The position numbers and the translations under genes are program-made. Below the pieces are notes generated by a model. That model saw only the letters and a program-made list of their open reading frames with translations. It had not been told where the DNA came from and did no database searches. This document shows positions 1 to 8,353 of a stretch of DNA of 31,087 bases, in pieces. Source of the stretch: CAYNYI01 sp964401455 (GTDB lineage Bacteria; Fibrobacterota; OXYB2-FULL-49-7; CAYNYI01); contig CAYNYI010000021.1 of NCBI GenBank assembly GCA_964401455.1, positions 1 through 31,087 on the forward strand, written 5' to 3'. Within the stretch, counting starts at the first letter, position 1. Each line of letters starts with the position of its first letter.

Positions 1-1275
1 TATACCCAGCAGAGGGGCGGCTTTAGATTTGTTCCCCCCTGCCATAGTCAATGCCTGTATAATAAAATCCTTCTCTACACTTTCCAGATCTATACCGTGC
101 CGGGGCAAAACAAACAAACTGTTTTGTTTTTCACGCTCTCTGACTGAAAGCGGAAGCATATCGGATCTAATCTCTTTGCCACCGGCCAAAATAACCGCGC
201 GTTCAATGATATTTTCCAACTCCCTGACGTTTCCGGGCCATGAATAAGAACAAAGCAGGTCCAGCGCTTCGGCCGAAATACCTGCCCCGGAAAATTTTTT
301 CATAAAATGGGCCGCCAATACCGGAATGTCTTCTGCCCTTTCGGAAAGTGAAGGCGATTTCAAAGGAAACACATTCAATCTGTAATACAGGTCCTCCCTG
401 AAATTTCCTTCAGCCACATTTTTTTCAATATTGCGGTTGGTTGCCGAAATTATCCTGGCTTTACAAGCAAGAAGCTCCGCTCCGCCGACCCTTGTAAATG
501 TTCGTTCCTGCAAGACCCTCAATAACTTTACCTGCAAATTGACGGAAAGCTCTCCGATTTCATCCAGAAAAACCGAACCATCTTCCGCCTGCTCGAAAAT
601 ACCTTCCTTCTTTTTATATGCGCCTGTAAATGCGCCTTTTTCATGACCGAACAATTCGCTTTCCAGAAGGTTCTCGGGCAATGCGCCGCAATTTACCGCT
701 ACAAAATTTTTCCTGCCGCTTAAATCGTGCAATGCCCGGGCAATAAGCTCTTTACCGGTGCCGCTTTTTCCCGTAATAAGGACGGTCGTATCTCTGGAAG
801 CCACCATGCGTATCTGTTCCACAAGTTCTTTTATTACCGCGGAATTGCCTATGATATTTTTTACGGCGCTGCCGCTTATTTCTCTTTTAAGCGCAGCATT
901 GTCATTTCTAAGATTAATTTTGTCCAGGGCCGCTTTTACCAGAAGCATCATCTCTTCCATCTCGAAAGGCTTGACCACATATTCATATGCGCCCAGACGC
1001 ATTGCCTTGACGCCGGTGGCGGCGTCGGCATAGGCCGTCATTATTATAAACTCTACTCCCGGCACTTTTTGTTTAGCCATCTCTATAAGCTCAAGTCCGC
1101 TGATACCGCCCATCCTGACGTCGCTGATCACGACGTCGGGATGATTTTTATCGATCAGTTCCAGGGCCTTCTCGCCGCTTTCGGCTTCGCTGACCTGATA
1201 TCCTTCCGAATACAGGGCCATTGCCAGTAAAGCCCTCATTTTGCCTTCATCATCCACTATCAGGATTTCCGCCAT
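1..1275 (-). CDS. NtrC-family sigma-54-dependent response regulator (C-terminus cut by window edge)
   Basis: Phosphorylation-controlled activator of sigma-54 RNA polymerase, cytoplasmic. Translating the minus strand from ATG at 1275 gives 425 residues with no stop before the window edge. Residues 1-120 are a receiver: acidic pocket VDDE (7-10), phospho-acceptor Asp52 in SDVRM, and KPF near 102. The AAA+ domain follows, with Walker A TGKSGTGKE, the sigma-54 contact loop GAFTGA and the Walker B-like SVFLDEIGEL. The last visible residues, GGNKSKAAPLLGI, are a Fis-type helix-turn-helix, so only about 15-20 residues should be missing. The start overlaps the end of the kinase gene by 16 bp, so the two are translationally coupled and are almost surely a cognate pair. 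Its likely target is the -24/-12 promoter at 5764-5779 that heads this operon; that link is inference. Confidence 0.95.
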   Translation of the reverse strand, partial: MAEILIVDDEGKMRALLAMALYSEGYQVSEAESGEKALELIDKNHPDVVISDVRMGGISGLELIEMAKQKVPGVEFIIMTAYADAATGVKAMRLGAYEYVVKPFEMEEMMLLVKAALDKINLRNDNAALKREISGSAVKNIIGNSAVIKELVEQIRMVASRDTTVLITGKSGTGKELIARALHDLSGRKNFVAVNCGALPENLLESELFGHEKGAFTGAYKKKEGIFEQAEDGSVFLDEIGELSVNLQVKLLRVLQERTFTRVGGAELLACKARIISATNRNIEKNVAEGNFREDLYYRLNVFPLKSPSLSERAEDIPVLAAHFMKKFSGAGISAEALDLLCSYSWPGNVRELENIIERAVILAGGKEIRSDMLPLSVREREKQNSLFVLPRHGIDLESVEKDFIIQALTMAGGNKSKAAPLLGI

Positions 1276-2552
1276 TTCCCGTCCTCCATATTAACTTTGA
1301 ATACGGCGCCTCTTTCTCCGTTATACGATTCCATGCTCCATCCGTGCTTTCGGCATATTTCGGAACAAACCGCAAGCCCGAGCCCCGTACCCTTTTTTCT
1401 GGTTGTAACAAACGGCTCAAAAATTTTGCCGGCATACTTTTCGGGTATCCCCGGACCGTCGTCCGAGAACACCAGAAAAGGTCCGTTGTCTTTCTGTTTC
1501 AGCCTTATCTCAAGATGTCCTTTTCCTGAAACGGCTTCCGAAGAATTCTTTATTATGTTCCATATAAGCTGTTTAAGCGAGTCTTCGTCGGCGAATATTT
1601 CACCCTGGTATGCCGAATGTGTTACTATCTTCAAGTCCGGCCACCTTAACCCGGCGCCCGACACTATTGGATCCAGTATACTGCCTATATCCAGCCATTT
1701 CATGTCAAGCGGTCTGTCCTTTGCAAAATTAAGTATATTATCCATGGTCCGCGACATCCGCATAATTTCCGAAGACATGAATTCAAAAGTTTTATCAATT
1801 TTTTCCGGGTCGAACTTTCTTCTCATTATGTCGGCAGAAGACTTGATTATCGCCAGGGGGTTCTTGAGTTCATGCGCGAGTTCGGAGGCCGTACGTCCTA
1901 TAAAAGCGAGGTTCTTCTGTTCGTGTAATTTGCGTTGCCCTTCGGAATATTTAAGCATCATCAAAAACGCCATCCCCAAAACCCCGAAGAAAATAAATAT
2001 CTGGACGACGGCCAGTATAACACTGTCTCTGCGAGTATCCATAACCGTTTTAAAATAAGTACGGTCGGAATCCATTATAAGAAAATAAACTGATCCCCCG
2101 GATCTAACTGGATAATACAGGGACCGGAAACAAACCCCCTGGATTTGCTTTGAAGGGGTAAACCCCCAGGCATTTTCTGCGGCAAGACTGTCAAGCATTT
2201 CCGGAAATATTAAATAAGCGCCGAAATTATCACCCGGCTTGAACAGTTCCGAACTGGAAACCAGTACATTGCTGAATTCATCTATCAATGTAACGCGCTC
2301 GGAATTTGTAAAAAAGTCCATGTATGCGCAGTTCTCTATAGCATTTTTATATTCTTCGGCAGACTCATCATAAAGCGCTAATTTGGAGATATTCGTGTTT
2401 TCCAAAAAAAAATCCGCTGCCCTTAACATCATTTTTTCGGAATTATTGTCTATTATTTCCAGATTTGCAGCCGACATACGGAATATAAGATAAGTCAATG
2501 AAGAAAAAAGCACTAATACTATTACGGCAAATAATATAAAATAATTTTTCAT
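1260..2552 (-). CDS. Membrane sensor histidine kinase, partner of the NtrC-type regulator
   Basis: Class I sensor kinase that autophosphorylates and should pass phosphate to the overlapping response regulator. The chosen ATG at 2552 gives 430 residues and has AAAGGGA about 8 bases upstream. An ORF start at 2591 lies inside the preceding gene and lacks such a site. A membrane helix near residues 4-24 and another near 180-205 (ILAVVQIFIFFGVLGMAFLM) flank an extracytoplasmic sensor domain of about 150 residues with no family I recognise. The H-box ELAHELKNPL carries His227. The N-box WNIIKNSSEAV, G1 DDGPGIP and G2 GTGLGLAV follow, which is an NtrB/AtoS/HydH-like catalytic core. The 13-bp spacing from the barrel gene upstream suggests that the kinase senses something connected with that envelope protein. 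Confidence 0.93.
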   Translation of the reverse strand: MKNYFILFAVIVLVLFSSLTYLIFRMSAANLEIIDNNSEKMMLRAADFFLENTNISKLALYDESAEEYKNAIENCAYMDFFTNSERVTLIDEFSNVLVSSSELFKPGDNFGAYLIFPEMLDSLAAENAWGFTPSKQIQGVCFRSLYYPVRSGGSVYFLIMDSDRTYFKTVMDTRRDSVILAVVQIFIFFGVLGMAFLMMLKYSEGQRKLHEQKNLAFIGRTASELAHELKNPLAIIKSSADIMRRKFDPEKIDKTFEFMSSEIMRMSRTMDNILNFAKDRPLDMKWLDIGSILDPIVSGAGLRWPDLKIVTHSAYQGEIFADEDSLKQLIWNIIKNSSEAVSGKGHLEIRLKQKDNGPFLVFSDDGPGIPEKYAGKIFEPFVTTRKKGTGLGLAVCSEICRKHGWSMESYNGERGAVFKVNMEDGKWRKS

Positions 2553-2565
2553 TGATAGTTTCCCT

Positions 2566-4254
2566 TTAGAAATCCCGTTCAAATACCCCACTAAAGGACT
2601 TGTTCGTTACTGTCCCTTCATCTTCTTTATAGGTTGTATATTCAAGTTCTCCTGATAAGGATATTCTGTAACTGCTGAAAAAGGAATATGCCATATTGAC
2701 AAAGGGCACCAAAGTTGTGTTTTCTTTCCGGAGAGGCGTCTTGCAAGAAGGTTTGTAATGTTCAACCGAAAAACCGGCATCAGCGATCATATCGTCTTTA
2801 AGATAATCAACTTCCGCAGAAAAACCGTTTATTAAATAGGTATCGTGCAATGCTGGGATACTGTCTTTGAGCACATACACCCCGGTACTTTTAATGTACG
2901 GATGGTCGCTTTTCTCAACAAGATATTTAAGTTCCAGTGAAAAATCTTGTTTTATATTTAGCCTGACAGAAGGAGTTAGATATTTTCTGGTACCTTTCAA
3001 ATAATAATCGTAATAACCGCTGTCATAGGCCCTTTCTTCCTCCCTCTGATATTTAAAAGTGTCGTAATGGACCGTCCCGTATGTGTCGGTGTAACTTATT
3101 ACGGTATCGACCTCGACAAGAGGGCTTTCGGGATAAGAAAAAAGTGTATCTGCGTATCTATAGAATGAATCGGAATATCCGAAAGATTCCGTTTCGTACC
3201 CCCCTGATATTGCAAAAGTCAGCCATGGACAGGCAAAAAAGGAGGCAGTGCCTTCCGAGAAGAAAAACACGTTGCCTGTAAAACCCGGATCAATATATTT
3301 TTCCGTTTCTTTGCTTGCCCACATGCTTATCGAGGTCTTCTCGGTAAAATAATCCAAAATAATATCAGGCATGAATATAAACTTATCCAGGGAGTCATAA
3401 GAATGCGAATATTTTTCTTTTAATATGCCGCAGGAAACAGCAAACCATAAATTCGAAAGACCGACACCTATACCCGGCTTTAACGAATAGTCCTTATACG
3501 AGAGATACCCGGCCCTTTCATGCCGGAATTTTTTTATGCCCGCTTGCGATTCCACAAAGGGTTTTATATCCGCTCCGAAAACCGCAAAATATTTTTCCGC
3601 GGACACATCGAATCCCAATTGTATATTATCAGAAGAATCCTTGTGTTCCCTGTTTACATACTGGACCGCCTCTTCTTTAAAAACCAGGTCCAGCAAACCG
3701 TCAAAAAAAACGGTCTTCAATTCCAGAAACTGATTTCTGTATTGCGAACCCATTTTCAGGTAAGAATATATGTTTTCTATATTGTATTCCGAAAACGACC
3801 TTTGCGCCGATACTTTACAATAAATATCGGGCTTGTTATCATAAACACTGCTTTCGTTAACGGTATCATACACATATAGTGACGTATCTGTTTCGTCATA
3901 TTCATAATAATCGACCCCGGAAGATATTGTAAATGCAAGGTTGTCTTTGTTTACCGAAGAGGGCGATATCTGCCCAATATCTTCGGTATCGGCCAGGCCA
4001 ACTTTAAGTACCTGTATTGCTTCGAAATACAGGGACTCTTCCGCCAGGGCCTGCGCTACTTCCAGATCTATTTCCAGATGGGGAAATCCTTCGTTAATAA
4101 GCACCATATACTTTTTCTTATAATCATTATATCTTGTCGAATCATCTTGGGCGGAACTTGAAATGCCGGAGTAGTAAACAATACCGGCTTCTTCTGAAAA
4201 TGAAAAGAAATACATTATTAAAATCAATAATACACTGGAATTTCTTAATATCAT
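2566..4254 (-). CDS. Predicted outer-membrane beta-barrel protein with helical N-terminal part
   Basis: No family recognised. 562 residues. The N-terminus (about 1-20, RNSSVLLILIMYFFSFS) looks like a signal peptide. Residues about 45-95 are helical, with a TPR-like stretch (AQALAEESLYFEAIQVLKVGL). The remainder is rich in Tyr, Ser and alternating polar/aromatic segments and ends in Phe (FERDF), the usual C-terminal signature recognised by the BAM machinery. I infer an outer-membrane barrel. No Shine-Dalgarno is visible before the ATG, and the start lies only 16 bp beyond the hairpin at 4271-4307, so translation or mRNA supply may be set by that structure. It lies between a secreted helical protein and a two-component pair, which suggests an envelope structure or sensor controlled by that pair. 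Confidence 0.8.
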   Translation of the reverse strand: MILRNSSVLLILIMYFFSFSEEAGIVYYSGISSSAQDDSTRYNDYKKKYMVLINEGFPHLEIDLEVAQALAEESLYFEAIQVLKVGLADTEDIGQISPSSVNKDNLAFTISSGVDYYEYDETDTSLYVYDTVNESSVYDNKPDIYCKVSAQRSFSEYNIENIYSYLKMGSQYRNQFLELKTVFFDGLLDLVFKEEAVQYVNREHKDSSDNIQLGFDVSAEKYFAVFGADIKPFVESQAGIKKFRHERAGYLSYKDYSLKPGIGVGLSNLWFAVSCGILKEKYSHSYDSLDKFIFMPDIILDYFTEKTSISMWASKETEKYIDPGFTGNVFFFSEGTASFFACPWLTFAISGGYETESFGYSDSFYRYADTLFSYPESPLVEVDTVISYTDTYGTVHYDTFKYQREEERAYDSGYYDYYLKGTRKYLTPSVRLNIKQDFSLELKYLVEKSDHPYIKSTGVYVLKDSIPALHDTYLINGFSAEVDYLKDDMIADAGFSVEHYKPSCKTPLRKENTTLVPFVNMAYSFFSSYRISLSGELEYTTYKEDEGTVTNKSFSGVFERDF

Positions 4255-4270
4255 TTATATAAAATAAATT

Positions 4271-4307
4271 AAATTGCGGACCAGTGTCCATAAATGGTCC
4301 GCAATTT
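4271..4307 (-). terminator. Strong hairpin between helical-repeat gene and barrel gene (terminator or attenuator)
   Basis: Perfect 13-bp inverted repeat: arms 4271-4283 and 4295-4307 (AAATTGCGGACCA and its complement) with an 11-base loop. Read on the minus strand it follows the stop of the 460-aa gene by about 20 bases and is followed by a T-rich stretch (AATTTAATTTATTTT). It fits an intrinsic terminator, perhaps leaky, because the next gene on the same strand starts 16 bases later without an obvious promoter. It would then reduce expression of the barrel, kinase and regulator relative to the first gene. Confidence 0.75.
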
Positions 4308-4328
4308 GTATTTGATTTTTTAATTGCA

Positions 4329-5711
4329 CTATTTCTTTACAGCTTCTCGGGCTATGACTTCAAAAGCCAGGTCGGTAGCCTCGTCAAGAAAACGCATTGC
4401 TTTTTTGGGCTTGTTATTTTGTTCCGCTATGCGCGCATTATCAACCAGATTCTCCGCTCTTCCCGCTTTTTCCATCGAATAATCAGAAGATGCAAAAGCC
4501 GCCGCACGGTCCACTATTTTCTGTGTACGGCGGATCTGTTGCCGCAAATCCCTCTTTATATCGTCTTTAACGCCTCCGGCTATGTCAACGGATTTTGCTA
4601 TAAGCCTGGCAGCGACAGAAACTCTCGCGGCAGCGGCGCCCTTTTTGCCTTCGGCTGCCAGCTCTTCGGCATTTTCCAACTGTTCTCTACCTTTTTCAAG
4701 AACGCCGGCGGCCTTTTCATTCCCGGATTTTTCTATAATATCCTCTGCCAGTTCCGCCTTAGAGTTAACTCTGCGTATCTCATTTTCCACGTTATCCGCT
4801 TTTCTGTGTATGCTGCTTATGCTATTTACTATAGTCCTTGCGGCTTTTGCGGACCTTTCTGCCATTATGGGTTTGCCCGTCCTTAACAAACCTGCGGCCT
4901 TTTCCTGGAGCGATTTGGCTTTTTCTATTGCTCTGTTTAATTTTTCATTTGAATTCCGGGAGGTTTCCGCCTCTATCCTTTCTATAATTTTATTTGTATT
5001 TTCCCAATAAGTCTGCGCCCTCTTTTTGAAATCCTCCAGATCTTCTTTGTCAAGGGCCTGTTTAAGGGTGGTTACGACAAGATCTCTTGCCTTCAGCGTC
5101 AGTCTTAATGCGCTTTCAGGTTCTTTTCCGTATAGCTTGATTTTCGCTTTTTCCTGAATTTCGTAAGCACGTCTCAAACCGGGAAAACTTTCCCTGCCTT
5201 CGCCGCTTTTGTTTACGGCCCTGGCAGCTCTGGCCAAGGCCATGTCGGTACGATCAACCGCTTTTCCCACATGCCGCAATTCTTTTCGCTCATGGAGCTT
5301 ATACGCCATGACGCGACGGTATATATTGCTAAAAGTTCCGGTAATACGGACTGTCCGGACCGAGATATCGTCAAGCATATTATTTGCCATGACATAGTTT
5401 TCTCTTCCGAAAAGCGCCTTGGCTTTCTCAAAATTCTCAAGCACTTTTTTTATCTCTTGTTCAAGGCTCCTCAATTTTTCTTTTGATACTATTTTTTCGC
5501 CAACTTCGTCCATATCTATATTTATCTTCTTTTTTAAATTTTTCATCCTGGATATTTTATTCTCTATCAATCCAGTCTTTATTCTTACCCTTTCTTTTAT
5601 GATTGATGCCTCACTTTCATCCGGATCTGTTTGTATTTTTTCCTGAGCAAATACGGAAACCGCCAAAAGAGCGGACATTATTAATATGTTGATTGTTGTT
5701 TTTAAAGGCAT
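4329..5711 (-). CDS. Secreted alpha-helical repeat / coiled-coil protein, first gene of the sigma-54 module
   Basis: No family recognised. 460 residues beginning with a clear signal peptide (about 1-22, ILIMSALLAVSVFA, then QEK). The mature part is almost entirely helical, Lys/Glu/Ala/Arg-rich and coiled-coil-like. Four or so loosely repeated units of about 70-80 residues carry a pattern like AxxLLxxGKxxxAxRxxxxA (for example AAGLLRTGKPIMAERSAKAA and AEELAAEGKKGAAAARVSVA), resembling TPR-type helical hairpins. It should be periplasmic. The ATG at 5711 follows AAGGAGG. It is directly behind the -24/-12 promoter at 5764-5779 and ahead of the terminator-like hairpin, so it may be the most strongly expressed product of the operon. 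A structural or stress-binding role is possible but not shown. Confidence 0.85.
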   Translation of the reverse strand: MPLKTTINILIMSALLAVSVFAQEKIQTDPDESEASIIKERVRIKTGLIENKISRMKNLKKKINIDMDEVGEKIVSKEKLRSLEQEIKKVLENFEKAKALFGRENYVMANNMLDDISVRTVRITGTFSNIYRRVMAYKLHERKELRHVGKAVDRTDMALARAARAVNKSGEGRESFPGLRRAYEIQEKAKIKLYGKEPESALRLTLKARDLVVTTLKQALDKEDLEDFKKRAQTYWENTNKIIERIEAETSRNSNEKLNRAIEKAKSLQEKAAGLLRTGKPIMAERSAKAARTIVNSISSIHRKADNVENEIRRVNSKAELAEDIIEKSGNEKAAGVLEKGREQLENAEELAAEGKKGAAAARVSVAARLIAKSVDIAGGVKDDIKRDLRQQIRRTQKIVDRAAAFASSDYSMEKAGRAENLVDNARIAEQNNKPKKAMRFLDEATDLAFEVIAREAVKK

Positions 5712-5763
5712 AAGTCCTCCTTGTTAATGGTAAATTATTTGTTGCCGGCTTTAAAAACAAACA

Positions 5764-5779
5764 AGCAGATAATGTGCCA
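5764..5779 (-). promoter_or_regulatory. Sigma-54 (-24/-12) promoter
   Basis: The minus strand reads TGGCACATTATCTGCT. The GG and GC doublets are separated by exactly 10 bases as in the TGGCAC-N5-TTGC consensus, with one mismatch in the -12 box. The predicted start is near 5752-5754, giving a leader of about 42 nt to the ATG at 5711. The operon encodes a sigma-54 activator, which strongly supports the call. Confidence 0.85.
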
Positions 5780-5830
5780 TTTCTTAAGGCATTGATATTT
5801 AATAAATTAAAAGAATGTAGTACAAAGAAT

Positions 5831-5858
5831 GCGTACCGTCAGGTAAAGGGAGCGTACC
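5831..5858 (-). promoter_or_regulatory. Candidate activator-binding direct repeat upstream of the sigma-54 promoter
   Basis: GCGTACC occurs at 5831-5837 and again at 5852-5858 (plus-strand reading), 21 bp or two helical turns apart. The first copy is also part of a small inverted repeat TACC-GTCA-GGTA (5834-5845). The pair lies roughly 75-105 bp upstream of the predicted start, the usual place for NtrC-type enhancer sites. Binding by the linked regulator is inference. Confidence 0.45.
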
Positions 5859-5886
5859 AAACGGAACGCCGGAACGGGTTTAAAAT

Positions 5887-7020
5887 CTAAAGCAGTATCA
5901 CTTCCGCGGGCCTGTATCCGTTAAATCCATGGACTGCGGTAGCCGAAGAATAAGCGGCTATATTTTCGACATAGACAATATCGCCTATCTTCAGGTTCGG
6001 CAATTCTACGCCCACAGCAATTGTATCAAAAGAATCACATGTAGGACCGGCCAGAATACTAAGATATTTTCTGCCTTTTTTTAATGTCTTGTACTCATAT
6101 TTGCAATGATCGAATATGACTCCGGAAAAATCCTGATACACTCCGTCATCAAGATAATAATAGTTCATTTCGTTTCTAAAGGATTTGCCTATAACCCGGG
6201 TTACAAGTATACCGGCAGGGCCCACGAAAAACCTGCCCGGTTCCGCTATTATTTTTATGTCTTCCGGAAACAGTCTTGATATTTCAGTATTAATCAAAAC
6301 AGCCAGATCTTCGATTACCGGGTGAGCGTCGCGCTCGAAATGCTTTATCGGAAAACCTCCTCCAATATCAAGAAGACTCAGCTTTATCCTGTGAGCCGCG
6401 CATTCGCGGAAAATCTCCGCTGATATTTCCAGAGCCTCGGCGTGTGTCTCATGATTAGTGCATTGCGAACCTACATGAAAACTTACCCCCACAGGATTTA
6501 AACCCAGCTTACGGGCTTTAATCAGAAGCGGCAGCGTCTGATTGGCTTCTGCCCCGAATTTAAGAGAAAGCTCTATCACGCTGCCCAGGTTTGTAGCCCT
6601 TATTCTTAAAACCACATCGGCGCCGGGAAAATTCTCGGCGATTTTTTTAAGCTCAAGCTGGTTGTCAAAAGTCATCGTGGATATTTTTTTTGCCTTTGCT
6701 CTTTTTATATGCGCGGCGGGTTTTATGGTGTTCGCGTAAATAATATCTTTGGACTTACCTCCGTTTGCCGTCACCCAGTTTATTTCCTCGGCGCTCGCCG
6801 CGTCAAAACCCGATCCGAGTTCCGCGAAAATTCTTATTATTTCGGGATGAGGATTGGCCTTTACCGAGAAATACGGATGGACCTTGGGGAAACAAGCCTT
6901 AAACCTGTTGTACTGATCAATAAGGCTTTGCTTTTTGATGATCATTAAAGGAGTTTTTTTCTTTTTCAAAACATTTGTAATAAGGTCCCGGATTTTTTCC
7001 CTGTCTTTATTGACAGCCAT
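5887..7020 (-). CDS. PLP-dependent ornithine/diaminopimelate-type decarboxylase (probably ornithine or lysine decarboxylase)
   Basis: Fold-type III PLP decarboxylase that makes a polyamine precursor (putrescine or cadaverine) in the cytoplasm. 377 residues, close to the short ODC-like members. The PLP lysine is Lys54 in YFSVKANP. HVGSQC, the glycine-rich phosphate loop DIGGGFP and EPGRFFV follow in the usual order. The catalytic cysteine is Cys328 in GPTCDSFD, a sequence typical of eukaryotic-type ornithine decarboxylases and of bacterial lysine/ornithine decarboxylases rather than of LysA. DDGVYQDFSG is also ODC-like. The ATG at 7020 has AAAGGG upstream. Substrate choice cannot be fixed from sequence alone. 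It is 56 bp downstream of a methyltransferase gene and probably co-transcribed; no other polyamine gene is nearby. Confidence 0.88.
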   Translation of the reverse strand: MAVNKDREKIRDLITNVLKKKKTPLMIIKKQSLIDQYNRFKACFPKVHPYFSVKANPHPEIIRIFAELGSGFDAASAEEINWVTANGGKSKDIIYANTIKPAAHIKRAKAKKISTMTFDNQLELKKIAENFPGADVVLRIRATNLGSVIELSLKFGAEANQTLPLLIKARKLGLNPVGVSFHVGSQCTNHETHAEALEISAEIFRECAAHRIKLSLLDIGGGFPIKHFERDAHPVIEDLAVLINTEISRLFPEDIKIIAEPGRFFVGPAGILVTRVIGKSFRNEMNYYYLDDGVYQDFSGVIFDHCKYEYKTLKKGRKYLSILAGPTCDSFDTIAVGVELPNLKIGDIVYVENIAAYSSATAVHGFNGYRPAEVILL

Positions 7021-7076
7021 TTCAGGTCCCTTTCAATTTGATAATACAGAACACACTATTCAGACCATATGCCATT

Positions 7077-7832
7077 TTAACAGCATATGGCACATAAAGC
7101 GCCTTGTATGGCTTTATACCTTAAATAAAACAGCCAGTTTGTAACTTTCATCCTCTCAATAATCCTGTCCAATGAGAATGCCCGTTCAGGGTAAACCGAC
7201 AAACCAAGATAGGGAAGCAGTCCTGTCGGCGCCCACATAAACCTCAGAAAATGCGCTAATCGAAGATCAGAAACATTGTCGATGAGATGCATAAAATACC
7301 TTTTATGCATGTCGCACACATGATGATTCTCAGCAAGAAGCCCCAGCCGAACTGAGAGATGATCCCAGTAAGGAACAGGTGAAGAAATCACAAATAAACC
7401 CCTGGGCTTCAGGATGCGTGATGCTTCCCGCAACGCAAAGAGCGGCTCTGGCAAATGTTCGAGTAACGCGAGAGCAGAACAAAGAGTGAATGTGTTATCG
7501 TCAATATTTGAAAGATTTGTCACATATCCCTCTTTAAGATGTAGATTGGCAGGCAATTTTTCAGCCTTATTTATCAATTCGGAATTGTATTCAATACCGA
7601 CACCTCGTTTGAGATTCAGCAACCCGTCTATATACTTCAAGGTCTTGCCGTCTGCCGCCCCCATATCCAGCAAAGTCAAGTCTGAACTATGAACAGGATC
7701 AAGATATTTTCGCGCAGCCCAGGCAACCGCATAACCACGCATCCGAAACCGGAAATCCAATTCTTTTTTTGTCTGGCGTGAATCAGCATAATTCGTCTGG
7801 AGCACACCTTTTGGCTTTACTTTATTTATCAT
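7077..7832 (-). CDS. Class I SAM-dependent methyltransferase
   Basis: 251 residues with a Rossmann SAM-binding core. Motif I is LLDMGAADGK (about 54-63), the acidic residue after strand 2 is in GVGIEYN, and the SALALLEHLPEP segment plus SRILKPRGLFVISSPVP match motifs IV-VI of methyltransferase type 11 proteins. The C-terminal third is hydrophobic and aromatic (FYLRYKAIQGALCAICC) and may touch membrane or a lipid-like substrate. The substrate is unknown. It is upstream of the decarboxylase in the same direction. The start has only a weak ribosome binding site. The region just upstream is the decayed element described separately. Confidence 0.85.
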   Translation of the reverse strand: MINKVKPKGVLQTNYADSRQTKKELDFRFRMRGYAVAWAARKYLDPVHSSDLTLLDMGAADGKTLKYIDGLLNLKRGVGIEYNSELINKAEKLPANLHLKEGYVTNLSNIDDNTFTLCSALALLEHLPEPLFALREASRILKPRGLFVISSPVPYWDHLSVRLGLLAENHHVCDMHKRYFMHLIDNVSDLRLAHFLRFMWAPTGLLPYLGLSVYPERAFSLDRIIERMKVTNWLFYLRYKAIQGALCAICC

Positions 7833-7984
7833 ATTGTCTACCCATGTCGGAGATATAAAATAATCCTATACCGGACATTACTAAAATAAAAAGTGATAAT
7901 CAATACATTTTTCTAAAGAAAAGAAACTCTTTTTCCGATATTTATAATAAGAATATAGGAGTTATCATGTGTATCAAAGACCTT

Positions 7985-8225
7985 TCACCCAAAAACCTGC
8001 TTGTGCTTAAAGACATAACCGGAGTCTGCCCGCTTATAATTGCCATAAACCGGGGCATACTTAACGTTCCTTGCATGAATAAATCCCTGCCGGAACAGTT
8101 TTTATCAGCGATAAATCCAGGTCCTTCACAAAATCCTCATGGACAAACTGCGTTAATAATTGCCTGAAAATCCCGGGATTAGAGAAGAATTTCTTGTATC
8201 TGGTATCGTGCGGTTGAGAATACTT
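7985..8225 (-). pseudogene. Decayed Rpn-family nuclease / putative transposase (PD-(D/E)XK, YhgA-like), N-terminal remnant
   Basis: On the minus strand 8225-8064 gives 54 residues, then TAA. They include HDTRYKKFFSNPGIFRQLL, followed by QFVHEDFVKDLDLSLIKTV. This is the characteristic N-terminus of Rpn (recombination-promoting nuclease) proteins, which begin HDxxYKxLFSxPE...FVxEDxVxxLDFSTLEKV. After the stop, a shifted frame (about 8069-7985) continues with YKRADSGYVF-like residues that could match the next Rpn strand before another stop. The catalytic PD-(D/E)XK region and the C-terminal two thirds are absent, and no start codon is in place (TAG stands just upstream), so it is not functional. 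Family assignment rests on remembered family consensus, not a search. Confidence 0.68.
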
Positions 8226-8259
8226 CTACCGTTTCAAGATATTGATATTTAATAACAAA

Positions 8260-8275
8260 AGCGATAAAGGTGCCA
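8260..8275 (-). promoter_or_regulatory. Second -24/-12 (sigma-54-like) motif, upstream of the Rpn remnant
   Basis: The minus strand reads TGGCACCTTTATCGCT. TGGCAC and a GC doublet are spaced exactly 10 bases apart, as in the promoter at 5764-5779, but the -12 element is TCGC rather than TTGC. The predicted start near 8249 would be about 24 bases before the remnant's reading frame. It could be a live promoter, a relic of the element, or chance. Confidence 0.4.
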
Positions 8276-8337
8276 ATGTAAAACATGGCGTAACGACATC
8301 GGGCATCCGGTATCACCATAGCCGATATCGCGTAGCA

Positions 8338-8353
8338 ACGCGCGGCCGCGCGT
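8338..8353. repeat. Perfect 16-bp GC-only-core palindrome
   Basis: ACGCGCGGCCGCGCGT reads identically on both strands and stands out in a moderate-GC window. It is centred about 95 bp upstream of the start predicted from the motif at 8260-8275, a typical enhancer distance for sigma-54 promoters. It could equally be a structural part of the mobile-element remnant. Confidence 0.6.

Noticed and set aside
2553..2591. Upstream ATG for the sensor kinase at 2591
   Set aside because: It lies inside the barrel gene without a ribosome site; the ATG at 2552 has AAAGGGA and begins directly with the membrane helix.
5791..5805. 15-mer shared with 8241-8255 taken as a dispersed repeat
   Set aside because: One 15-base AT-rich match in 31 kb is near chance expectation and the flanks do not align convincingly, so it is mentioned only as a side observation.
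7967..8167. 66-codon plus-strand ORF with TATAAT and AGGAG in front
   Set aside because: The opposite strand carries the Rpn-family remnant over most of its length, and the plus-strand product has no recognisable features.
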